This document shows, in pieces, positions 7,390-13,791 of a DNA stretch of 45,619 nucleotides. Source of the DNA: a virus. The notes beneath the pieces were generated by a model that was not told the origin of the DNA, searched no databases, and saw only the letters and a program-made list of their open reading frames with translations. Numbering within the stretch: position 1 is the stretch's first letter; every line of letters begins with the position of its first letter. Both the position numbers and the translations under genes were made by a program. The DNA lies in IMG/VR virus record IMGVR_UViG_3300036828_000412, positions 1 through 45,619 of that record; one strand, 5' to 3'.

Positions 7390-8628
7390 TTAGCTTTTGA
7401 CTGGTGTTCTGCTTCCCGCTCGCGTATTGCGTGTCGCGTCCAGCGCCGCAAACGCGGCTGCCAGGGAGCTCGAGCTGCCGTCAACATCTTTCACGAGATT
7501 GCTCATTGCTTCGTTCAATCGTTTGTGTGACGACGGCTTAACTTCGCGACTTAGAGGCTCTGCGGTGTGCGGTGCCAGCGGCACCCTGGGCTCAAACACG
7601 CGCTCGCTAATGTCTCGGTGGCGCGGTGTCTGTGTGCCGTTCTTGCCTTGTGCCCGGTCCAGTTTGCCCTGCAACGTCTTGGCTCCCTCGATTAACAAGC
7701 CCACGGCGTAATTCGCCTGTGGCAGGCTTGTGAGGAACGGAAACTGCCGCAAGAGATTCTGCGCAAGCTGATATTCCTCGGTGCGCTTATCGAACATTTC
7801 CGGCCACGCCTGACGTGCAAGCGTTTCCGTCTGGTTTCGCACTGCGCCGTATTCGCGCAGTTCTTCCCGGCGCTCAGGCGCGCCGCGCACGATTTTATCA
7901 GCTTCCCGTCTCCACTTGGCTACGGTTTTTTGCGCTGCTTCTTCCTGGGTCAGTTCCCCCTTGTTGTATTTCAACAAGTATTGCGGATCGACCGCCTGGT
8001 CGCTAAGGCCAGTTCCTTCCGGGTTCGCATCGCACCAATCAATTAAAGATTCTGCTTTCGCGACTTCCGTCCGTAACTGGCGCTCATCGGTAATGTATCG
8101 CAGCCATGGGCTGGCACCTGGCACAGGGGCTGCAGTCCCGCCGTCTTGGCTGGGCTCAGCCGCAGTCCCCTCGTAGGCAGCAACCTTGCGTTGCAATTCA
8201 TCCACGCGATCGAGAGCTTCATTGCGTTGCCGTGTCAGCCGGTTGATCCGTTTTAGGCGTTTGTCTGCCTTCTCGGGATGCTCGGCCTCGGCCGCCGTCG
8301 GCTCCTGCTCATCAGCTTCTTCGGCTTCTTCCTCTGGAACCGGCACCTCTTGGGGCCGTTCTTCCAGTGGCAATTCGCCTTCTTCTTCCTGGGCTGGTCC
8401 CGCCTCAGTGGCGGGACGATGGTCGGGCGGTATATCGCCCTCCATCGGTTGCACACTTCTCGGTTTAAGCTGCGACTGGACCTCTTTGGGGATGTCCAGA
8501 AAATCCGCCAAACCTTTTACATCGCTCTGTTTCGCTGTCGTCGTTGGTTTATCCACAGGTGTTTCCTGTGGAGCGGTGGCAATATCTGCGTCCTGCGCAC
8601 CCTGGGCGGCCGTAAGAGGCTCAGCCAT
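7390..8628 (-). CDS. Scaffold-like capsid assembly protein
   Basis: 412 residues with a strong GGAGGGG before the ATG at 8628. Residues about 60-130 are very acidic (runs such as EEEGELPLEERPQEVPVPEE), residues about 130-155 form a basic coiled coil (KRLKRINRLTRQRNEALDRV), and the rest is helical and charged with a Ser/Ala-rich end. High charge, helical content and position immediately before the capsid gene are typical of phage scaffolding proteins, which chaperone procapsid assembly and then leave. No protease motif is visible. A near-perfect copy of the dispersed palindrome (8398-8416) is translated here as PATEAG around residue 72. Confidence 0.65.
   Translation of the reverse strand: MAEPLTAAQGAQDADIATAPQETPVDKPTTTAKQSDVKGLADFLDIPKEVQSQLKPRSVQPMEGDIPPDHRPATEAGPAQEEEGELPLEERPQEVPVPEEEAEEADEQEPTAAEAEHPEKADKRLKRINRLTRQRNEALDRVDELQRKVAAYEGTAAEPSQDGGTAAPVPGASPWLRYITDERQLRTEVAKAESLIDWCDANPEGTGLSDQAVDPQYLLKYNKGELTQEEAAQKTVAKWRREADKIVRGAPERREELREYGAVRNQTETLARQAWPEMFDKRTEEYQLAQNLLRQFPFLTSLPQANYAVGLLIEGAKTLQGKLDRAQGKNGTQTPRHRDISERVFEPRVPLAPHTAEPLSREVKPSSHKRLNEAMSNLVKDVDGSSSSLAAAFAALDATRNTRAGSRTPVKS
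8398..8416. repeat. Dispersed palindrome, copy 3 (inside scaffold gene)
   Basis: TCCCGCCTC-A-GTGGCGGGA: the 19-base palindrome with one mismatch between the arms. It is read in the same frame as the other coding copies, giving Pro-Ala-Thr-Glu-Ala-Gly in the disordered acidic region of the scaffold-like protein. Confidence 0.8.
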
Positions 8629-8819
8629 GGAGCAACCCCTCCAAGTGGTAACATGGGTTCACGGTTGCGCGCCGGTCGGCGCGCGCGATGGAACCTAGGA
8701 AGCGCCGCATGAACAGCGCTTTGCCACAACAGCTAGTTGCCTGGCAAGGGCCTGTTTCCGATCTGGAGCGTAATGGCGCGTAATGGCGCGTTATTCGACA
8801 CCGCTCACCACCAAAACAG
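8629..8819. promoter_or_regulatory. Intergenic leader of the capsid genes with hairpin and tandem decamer
   Basis: One of the longer gaps in the leftward transcript (191 bases). It contains a strong GC hairpin at 8667-8684 (GCGCGCCG-gt-CGGCGCGC), a short palindrome TTGCCTGGCAA at 8737-8747, and an exact tandem decamer (taatggcgcg twice, 8771-8790). No convincing -35/-10 pair is visible on the minus strand. It may hold a late promoter or an mRNA control element that separates expression of capsid genes from the early ones; this is inference from the structures and the gap. Confidence 0.4.
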
Positions 8820-9011
8820 TCATCCTTTTCCGTCCATGATTGCTTGCGCCGAGTCCACGAAGTAACGCGGACGGCTGTTAGGTTTCAATTTCTGAATCCG
8901 CAGCCGGCCGGCGCTTACCAGGTATTGGATGTCTTTGTCACTCCACTGTGTCCAGTGGATCAATGCCGCGCGACGGCAGAGCTGGCCTGGGGGCTTTTCA
9001 CCATTTGTCAC
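8820..9011 (-). CDS. Small putative DNA-binding protein (63 aa)
   Basis: 63 residues starting at a GTG (9011); there is no better ATG in frame. The pattern (CRRAALIHWTQWSDKDIQYLVSAG, then RLRIQKLKPNSRPRYFVDS) resembles the short winged-helix/excisionase-like fold in which a helix-turn-helix is followed by a wing reading RYFxxS. It is the last small gene before the intergenic leader of the capsid genes, so a regulatory role at that boundary is possible. The ribosome site is poor. Family assignment is tentative. Confidence 0.5.
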   Translation of the reverse strand: MTNGEKPPGQLCRRAALIHWTQWSDKDIQYLVSAGRLRIQKLKPNSRPRYFVDSAQAIMDGKG

Positions 9012-9026
9012 CGTTCTTCACCGCTT

Positions 9027-9203
9027 CTACTTGTTCAATTTCTTTAACGTCTGCGCAAACCTTGCCCGTTGCCCGAGCTTGCCGCCCTTACTCGCCGCGG
9101 CCGCTAATTTGGCTGCCGGGATCTTCTTGCCCACCGGCACACCGAGCTGCTTGTGCAGAGCGCCCGGATGCTTGATTGCTTTTTGAATGAAGTTCTTAGC
9201 CAT
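9027..9203 (-). CDS. Small basic phage protein (58 aa)
   Basis: 58 residues: MAKNFIQKAIKHPGALHK, then GVPVGKKIPAAKLAAAASKG and GGKLGQRARFAQTLKKLN. This highly basic, Ala/Lys/Gly-rich type, with KHPGALHKxLGVPxGKKIP, is a widespread short phage protein of unknown function, often close to head genes; the resemblance is from memory. The ATG at 9203 lies within the end of the preceding gene (stop at 9196-9198), with an AAAGGAGG ribosome site upstream, so the two are coupled. It is basic enough to bind nucleic acid, but nothing shows that directly. Confidence 0.75.
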   Translation of the reverse strand: MAKNFIQKAIKHPGALHKQLGVPVGKKIPAAKLAAAASKGGKLGQRARFAQTLKKLNK

Positions 9204-9480
9204 GTTGTATCCCTCCTTTCATTTCTGTTAGGGCGAGCTCCCGCGCCTCAATCAGTTTCTGTCTCACAAGTGCCACACCTTCGCCTGCGCCGATTGCCGC
9301 GATGCATGCGTTAGTTTCCTTAGTCCGCCGGCGCGCGCCTTCGATCGTTTCCCACTCCGCCTGGTCGATAATGGCGTGCACGCCGATCCACCACGGCTCA
9401 GTATCAGCCACCGCCAAGGCCCCGGTAAACAACGTGTCGTCTGCCGGCAAGCGTCTTGGCCTTATCCATTGCCATCTCAT
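9196..9480 (-). CDS. Small gene array, member 8: hypothetical (94 aa)
   Basis: 94 residues from the ATG at 9480 (MRWQWIRPRRLPADDTLFTG). It shares the junction sequence of the array (GGAGGGCAAGCC just before the ATG, ATGA overlap with member 7) but not the repeated protein modules. The body has ADTEPWWIGVHAIIDQAEWE, then GARRRTKETNACIAAIGAG, and a helical end (VRQKLIEARELALTEM). Not recognised; unlike the other members it ends in a different sequence, GGIQHG. It marks the downstream end of the array. Confidence 0.65.
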   Translation of the reverse strand: MRWQWIRPRRLPADDTLFTGALAVADTEPWWIGVHAIIDQAEWETIEGARRRTKETNACIAAIGAGEGVALVRQKLIEARELALTEMKGGIQHG

Positions 9481-9692
9481 GGCTTGCCCTCCAACGCCTC
9501 GGCCACCGCCCAAATCGTATTTTTGGCGTGTAGCGTTCTCTTTTGGCAACGCTCTAATCCCTTCACTGCAATCCTCAGCGCGGCGATGAGTGCTTTTCCT
9601 GTGTCTGCTGCTGGACATTGATCGGCCTTGCAGCAATCGAACCCGTAACCGATCTCATTCAGCTTGGTGTTGATTTTCTCGGTGTCGTTCAT
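9477..9692 (-). CDS. Small gene array, member 7 (71 aa, repeated module)
   Basis: 71 residues: MNDTEKINTKLNEIGYGF, a Cys-containing middle (DCCKADQCPAAD), then the shared C-terminal module AALRIAVKGLERCQ...HAKNTIWAVAEALEGKP. The final 50 codons are close to those of member 4 (10151-10339): 37 bases are identical at 9529-9565 and 10203-10239. The start overlaps the stop of member 6 by ATGA and its stop overlaps member 8 by ATGA. Function unknown; predicted mainly helical. Clearly part of a duplicated family. Confidence 0.75.
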   Translation of the reverse strand: MNDTEKINTKLNEIGYGFDCCKADQCPAADTGKALIAALRIAVKGLERCQKRTLHAKNTIWAVAEALEGKP

Positions 9693-9904
9693 GGCTTGCC
9701 CTCCAACGCTGCGGCAATTTCATGTTCCCAGTTTCTAGGTGTGGCACCAAGTTCTTCCAGTAGCTCCCTGCGTGATGCTAGTCCTTCCAGCGCAATTCGC
9801 AGCGCGGCGAGCGCACTGTTGCAAACGTGCGGCGAGTGGACAAGACGACGTGAGTTATCTTCTATCTCGTCCAGTCTGGCGTTGATCTTGTCGGTGTCGG
9901 TCAT
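9689..9904 (-). CDS. Small gene array, member 6 (71 aa, repeated module)
   Basis: 71 residues if started at the ATG at 9904, which matches the paralogues (MTDTDKINARLDEIE); an ATG at 9928 would add eight residues (MHTINGWE) and overlap the previous stop. The N-terminal module DTDKINARLDE and the C-terminal ALAALRIALEGL...AAALEGKP are shared with members 1, 3, 4 and 7; the middle differs (SRRELLEELGATPRNWEHE). Ends in the ATGA junction. Helical, function unknown. Confidence 0.7.
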   Translation of the reverse strand: MTDTDKINARLDEIEDNSRRLVHSPHVCNSALAALRIALEGLASRRELLEELGATPRNWEHEIAAALEGKP

Positions 9905-9914
9905 TTCCCATCCA

Positions 9915-10154
9915 TTAATTGTGTGCATTTTCCCTGCCGCAAGAGTCCGTAATCCAGCGTTGCATGTCCCCCGATATGTGTTGGATGTCGCTCGATGATC
10001 CGACGACAGTGAACGTCCTTACAATCCACCCGCGCGACTCGTGCCACCGGACGTTTGGACACCTTAACGCGACCAAACTCAGGTAATCCCTAACCTGCCC
10101 CCAAAGTCCAATCCCAACTTCACATTGAAATTCCATTTTCTCGGTGTCGCTCAC
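9915..10154 (-). CDS. Small gene array, member 5: hypothetical (79 aa)
   Basis: 79 residues from a GTG at 10154 that overlaps the stop of member 4 (GTGA). Only the first six residues (VSDTEK) belong to the family module; the rest, MEFQCEVGIGLWGQVRDYLS then NVRWHESRGWIVRTFTVVGS, is an unrelated alpha/beta sequence. It therefore looks like a foreign gene joined to the array through the shared start region. The same body in another frame gives no competing coding signal. Function unknown. Confidence 0.65.
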   Translation of the reverse strand: MSDTEKMEFQCEVGIGLWGQVRDYLSLVALRCPNVRWHESRGWIVRTFTVVGSSSDIQHISGDMQRWITDSCGRENAHN

Positions 10155-10339
10155 GGCTTGCCCTCCAACGCTTCTTGAATGGCCCAAATGGTGTTCTTGG
10201 CATGTAGCGTTCTCTTTTGGCAACGCTCTAATCCCTTCAGCGCAATCCTCAGCGCGGCATCGAGCATTTGTTCCCGTGGCGCGTGCGGATCGGCCTTCCA
10301 TTTGTCCAGCTTGACGTTGATCTTGTCGATGTCGTTCAT
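10151..10339 (-). CDS. Small gene array, member 4 (62 aa, repeated module)
   Basis: 62 residues: MNDIDKINVKLDKWKADPHA, PREQMLDAALRIALKGLERC, then the HAKNTIWAIQEALEGKP end. It is the most compact complete version of the module. Its N-terminal half is nearly the same as part of member 3 (LDKWKxxPxxPREQMLDAALRIAL) and its C-terminal half nearly the same as member 7, so it could be a recombinant between them or their source. ATGA junction upstream, GTGA downstream. Function unknown. Confidence 0.75.
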   Translation of the reverse strand: MNDIDKINVKLDKWKADPHAPREQMLDAALRIALKGLERCQKRTLHAKNTIWAIQEALEGKP

Positions 10340-10656
10340 GGCTTGCCCTCCAGCGCCTCGGCGATAGCGTGCAGTCCTTGATTAGCCCTTCTCTGGTAAG
10401 CATCTGGTGGCCTGCCGCTGCCGTCATCTGGATATGTGGCAGTGGCATACCATGCAAGCTTTTCCAGCGCAATCCTCAGCGCGGCGTCGAGCATTTGTTC
10501 TCGCGGCGATTGCGGTTCGGACTTCCACTTGTCCAGCTTGGCCTTGATCTTGTCGGTGTCGGTTATCGCTTTAACGAATTTCATTTTTACGGTGCGTGAC
10601 GGGCGCAAGGGAGTTTCCGGCTTCATGTCCCAATCTATCTTCTCAGTGTCGCTCAT
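10336..10656 (-). CDS. Small gene array, member 3 (106 aa, repeated module)
   Basis: 106 residues: an extra N-terminal piece (MSDTEKIDWDMKPETPLRPS) precedes a second, internal copy of the start module (ITDTDKIKAKLDKWKSEP), then DAALRIALEKLAWYATATYP and the family end IAEALEGKP. So the start module is present twice in one protein, suggesting a fusion of two array units. ATGA overlaps on both sides. Function unknown. Confidence 0.75.
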   Translation of the reverse strand: MSDTEKIDWDMKPETPLRPSRTVKMKFVKAITDTDKIKAKLDKWKSEPQSPREQMLDAALRIALEKLAWYATATYPDDGSGRPPDAYQRRANQGLHAIAEALEGKP

Positions 10657-10826
10657 GGCTTGCCCTCCAACGGGTCTGTGATACCGGGGTTATCCCGTAT
10701 GAAGCACAGTTCCTCTTCTGTTAGTATCCGATTCCATGCGCTCACATCGGTTTGGGTGCATGCTCCATCGACGAAGTGATACGTTGCGCACTTGTTACAT
10801 AGTTCGACTGGTTGTGGTTCGTTCAT
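10653..10826 (-). CDS. Small gene array, member 2: hypothetical (57 aa)
   Basis: 57 residues: MNEPQPVELCNKCATYHFVD, GACTQTDVSAWNRILTEEEL, ending DPLEGKP. A CxxC...C pattern (C10, C13, C23) suggests a small metal site. Only the last five residues and the start junction match the family; the body is unrelated. It begins by ATGA overlap with member 1 and ends by ATGA overlap with member 3. The short length hides it from simple gene calls, but both junctions and the codon pattern support it. Confidence 0.7.
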   Translation of the reverse strand: MNEPQPVELCNKCATYHFVDGACTQTDVSAWNRILTEEELCFIRDNPGITDPLEGKP

Positions 10827-11179
10827 GGCTTCACTCCAAGTTTCTCGGCAATGTCGCGCATAGTTGCCTTTGCGAAATGCGGAACAGCCTTCAGCGCAAT
10901 CCGCAGCGCGGCGATGAGTGCTGGAACATCGTTTAGCCCCAACATTGATATTAAAATTGGACTGCTTCTAAATTTGTCGGTCGTGGTATAGTTTTCCAGT
11001 ATCTCATCCAGCTTGGCGAGAATCTTGTCGGCGTCGGTCATTTGTTTTTGTAGCGGTTTTCCGGGTATCCTGAATCGTTTCCCGCATTTCACGCACTTCA
11101 GTTCATTATCCAGTTCGTGATTGCAGTATTTGGGAGCCTTGTTCTGGCTAGTTACACCGCATTTCTCTTTGTCATTCAT
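10823..11179 (-). CDS. Small gene array, member 1: zinc-ribbon plus repeated module (118 aa)
   Basis: 118 residues and first in the array, six bases after the portal stop. Residues about 19-36 form a possible zinc ribbon (CNHELDNELKCVKCGKRF). From residue 47 the family module appears (MTDADKILAKLDEILEN ... PALIAALRIALKAV ... DIAEKLGVKP), with a diverged ending GVKP instead of EGKP. The internal Met47 could be an alternative start. It may be the ancestral or least altered unit. Function unknown. Confidence 0.7.
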   Translation of the reverse strand: MNDKEKCGVTSQNKAPKYCNHELDNELKCVKCGKRFRIPGKPLQKQMTDADKILAKLDEILENYTTTDKFRSSPILISMLGLNDVPALIAALRIALKAVPHFAKATMRDIAEKLGVKP

Positions 11180-11185
11180 GGCTTG

Positions 11186-13549
11186 TTAGTAACCTCCTGC
11201 TCCGCCGCCGCCGCCCATGAGCGCCGACATAGCATCATTCCCCCCCATACCCACATTACCCGCCCCCATCATTGGCGGCGCGGCCACTTGCGGCGCGTTC
11301 TTGTTAAAGGTCTGGCTCACCTGCATCCGGCCGATCTGCGCGTTCTGTTGCTGCTGCAGTTGCCGCTGGTAATACGCGGCTCGGTTAAGGAGCACCTTTA
11401 TGATGTCGGGATTGCTCTGGATGATCTTCATCGTTGCAGGATTCTGCGTAATACTTTGTTGCTTCGCCTGCAACGTCTGCAATCGCAATTGGTAGTTGGC
11501 TCCCTGCGGCAGCGGCTGGTCCTGCCCGCTCCCGATGATGAGGTCCACGGCGCGTTGTTCGTCTTGCACTTCTGCCTGGGTGGCCGGTTGCTGATCCTGG
11601 ATCGCCATGTCCGCAAAACTGTAATCGATCGCTTCCGCGCCGGCTTTAAGCAGCGCCGTCTTATCCAGGATCCCCTGGGTGTCGAGCTGCGCCAGTTGGG
11701 CGAGGAACCCGAGCTTCTCTTTCAACCAATCACTGTCGATGTTGCGCAGGTCCACCGTGGCGGAGATCTCCCATTCGCCCTGGATCTCAGCGCGCGTGAT
11801 GTGGAACGGCCGGGTCAAGGGGCCCACCACAGCAGCGATGTCGGCGTCCGGTAGTAATTGCCGCATCAGTTTCATTGTCTGCTGCGTGGGCCCCTTCAGC
11901 TCCAGCAAAATGTCGTCCACGAGTTCTTCCCGTCGCAATTTCTTCAAGTCGGGGTCCACTTCAGCGCCGAAGATCCCGAAGTGATCGTCCACTCGTTTCT
12001 CTACTTCCTGGATGATCATGATCGAGACTTGGTCCCAGGGCGGCATCCGCATCCACTCGGCCTCATCAAACTTGCGCATCGGGATCACAACGCCCGGCTG
12101 AATGCTCTCCTTCATCTTCTGCACCTGATCGTAAGTGGTAAGCAGCGGCGGCCGCAACGTGAGCGCCGTGCGATCGCTCTGCGCGTCGTATTGCGCTTTG
12201 AGTTCCTGTTCCCAGGTGTAAGCGATCTCAGCGATCCCGCGGCTGGCCAAGATCGGACGGTCCTCGATCTCGAACCGGAGCGGGTGCACGCAAGCCTCGC
12301 CGTGATCGTATCCGGCTGGCTCGTGCTTGGCCGCGATATCCACGTCTATGTGGAACACCGTGCAGAACCGCGCAGGCACATCGCGGTCCTGCACCAGCGT
12401 GTAGAAATGATGCAGCTCGATGTCGTTATCCATGTTGCCTGGCCCTACTCCGGTAATGGCGGTACGTTCTGCCGCGGTCGTAAGCCGCCAGTCACCGGAG
12501 CTACTCGGTCCCCGAAATTCGAGCGCCGCTTCCACGAACGCCTCGCTGTAGCCGGCCGTTTCAACGCGGTCGCGCAACTCCGTCTCACTCACAAACTCGA
12601 TGATGTCGTAAAACGGCACCCTTTGGAGATCATCGGCATACGTGGGAAAGAGCACGTCCACCATCGGCCGGCGCGCCGTCCACCGCGGCCGGGATTCAAA
12701 CACGTAAGGCACCGGGATCGTGACCGTGCGAATCGCCCGCAAATCGTCCAGCTTCGCCCTGGCCGTTTTAAGGGTGAGATAATCGTGCGACACAGCCACC
12801 AGCATCTTTGCCAGGTCATCGGCGTAAGCCGGGTCCATGATCATTTCCTGCAAGTCCGTGATGTCCAAGTTCTCCCCGATCGGGATCTGCGAGTCCTGCC
12901 CGATAAATTGCGCCACTGCCGGCTCGTTCACAAACTCCTGTAACCCCATCACGTTAACGTCGATGTAATCCAGTTGCCGGGTCTGCTTCCAATCAACGTG
13001 CAGGATCGAAGCGCCGTAACCGTTCCGCCACGAGATCGCGAGCCGCGCCTCGCGGTGTAGCTCCGCTTGCATGTGGGAAAACAGCATCCAGTTAAGGAGC
13101 GTCGTCGCCTGTTGCGATTCGCGGATGGTCACCGCCGGCCGGGTAGACTTAGCCTGCACCTTCATGTTACGCAGCGCAAAGGTGGCGATCGTGCGATGTT
13201 GCCCGATCACTTTCTCCACCATGCGCACCCGCGTATCGCACGCCCCGGGCCACGGCCACGGCTGGATCCCGGCCTCCGGGCAACCCCACTTACGGGCATC
13301 CACCGTCTGGTAATCCCAGCGCGAATACCACCAATCGCGTGCACACAGATTGCGCGTGTAATAATCCCTCGCCAGGGATGACCCTTGCGCATCGAAGATC
13401 GCAGTCTTAAACGTGGTCAGGTCCGGCGTCTCAGTCGCCTTTTCCAACGCTGCCGGGTCATAACTGCTGCCGCCGCCAAATGCCGAGCCACCGCCGCGCG
13501 GGTAGCCTTGAGGGTAATGCCCTCGAACGTTAACTAGTTGTTGTGCCAT
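11186..13549 (-). CDS. Portal protein (podovirus type, 787 aa)
   Basis: 787 residues, ATG at 13549 with a GAGG site. It shows the long portal pattern of podoviruses: an N-terminal FKTAIFDAQGSSLARDYYTR region, WDYQTVDARK, a helical core with HREARLAISWRNGYGASILH, a wing (DYIDVNVMGLQEF), the stem region (ADIAAVVGPLTRPFHITRAE then DWLKEKLGFLAQLAQLD) and a Gln-rich, then Gly/Met-rich tail (QRQLQQQQNAQIG; AMSALMGGGGGAGG). The portal forms the dodecameric DNA channel at one capsid vertex and binds the terminase. Position directly after TerL and one small gene supports the call. Family assignment is by overall pattern. Confidence 0.75.
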   Translation of the reverse strand: MAQQLVNVRGHYPQGYPRGGGSAFGGGSSYDPAALEKATETPDLTTFKTAIFDAQGSSLARDYYTRNLCARDWWYSRWDYQTVDARKWGCPEAGIQPWPWPGACDTRVRMVEKVIGQHRTIATFALRNMKVQAKSTRPAVTIRESQQATTLLNWMLFSHMQAELHREARLAISWRNGYGASILHVDWKQTRQLDYIDVNVMGLQEFVNEPAVAQFIGQDSQIPIGENLDITDLQEMIMDPAYADDLAKMLVAVSHDYLTLKTARAKLDDLRAIRTVTIPVPYVFESRPRWTARRPMVDVLFPTYADDLQRVPFYDIIEFVSETELRDRVETAGYSEAFVEAALEFRGPSSSGDWRLTTAAERTAITGVGPGNMDNDIELHHFYTLVQDRDVPARFCTVFHIDVDIAAKHEPAGYDHGEACVHPLRFEIEDRPILASRGIAEIAYTWEQELKAQYDAQSDRTALTLRPPLLTTYDQVQKMKESIQPGVVIPMRKFDEAEWMRMPPWDQVSIMIIQEVEKRVDDHFGIFGAEVDPDLKKLRREELVDDILLELKGPTQQTMKLMRQLLPDADIAAVVGPLTRPFHITRAEIQGEWEISATVDLRNIDSDWLKEKLGFLAQLAQLDTQGILDKTALLKAGAEAIDYSFADMAIQDQQPATQAEVQDEQRAVDLIIGSGQDQPLPQGANYQLRLQTLQAKQQSITQNPATMKIIQSNPDIIKVLLNRAAYYQRQLQQQQNAQIGRMQVSQTFNKNAPQVAAPPMMGAGNVGMGGNDAMSALMGGGGGAGGY

Positions 13550-13787
13550 TTTTTCCTCGTCTCTTTGTCAGTTTTTTCCGTCGTATATGTTTAAATATCC
13601 TGTCGTCGATCCTGAGAACGGCACGCAGGTTGCGAATCTCATTTTCAAGCCCATCGATCGTTTGTGCTCTCAGCTTTTCCTCAGCTCGCCACACGTCGAT
13701 TGCTCGGCCCACAGCGTCTCTTGTTGCCTGGACGTTGTTTTCTAGAACGACGTATTGCAATTGGATTAGCTCTAGTTCAAGGGCCAT
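13530..13787 (-). CDS. Small coiled-coil protein between TerL and portal (85 aa)
   Basis: 85 residues from the ATG at 13787, AGAGG eight bases upstream, four bases after the TerL stop. It is one long helix (ELELIQLQYVVLENNVQATR, then EEKLRAQTIDGLENEIRNLR) followed by a very basic tail (KHIRRKKLTKRRGKNG). It overlaps the portal start by 20 bases. The coiled coil plus basic end suggests a DNA- or terminase-binding accessory protein, but nothing identifies it. Confidence 0.7.
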   Translation of the reverse strand: MALELELIQLQYVVLENNVQATRDAVGRAIDVWRAEEKLRAQTIDGLENEIRNLRAVLRIDDRIFKHIRRKKLTKRRGKNGTTTS

Positions 13788-13791
13788 TGTC

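Larger units (their letters stand above)
9478..10660. repeat. Repeated junction and module sequences of the small-gene array
   Basis: On the plus strand the sequence catggcttgccctccaac (or one-base variants) recurs at 9478, 9690, 10152, 10337 and 10654, each time exactly at the stop/start junction of two genes. Behind it, longer direct repeats follow: 9478-9600 against 10152-10276 (with 37 identical bases at 9529-9565 and 10203-10239), and 10240-10340 against 10470-10565. The repeats include ribosome site, stop and start codon, so units can be exchanged by recombination without breaking expression. Confidence 0.85.

Noticed and set aside
11117-12943. Two long rightward frames opposite the portal gene
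   Set aside because: Both are His/Arg/Leu-rich shadow translations of a GC-biased coding strand; the portal frame on the other strand is coherent across the whole stretch.
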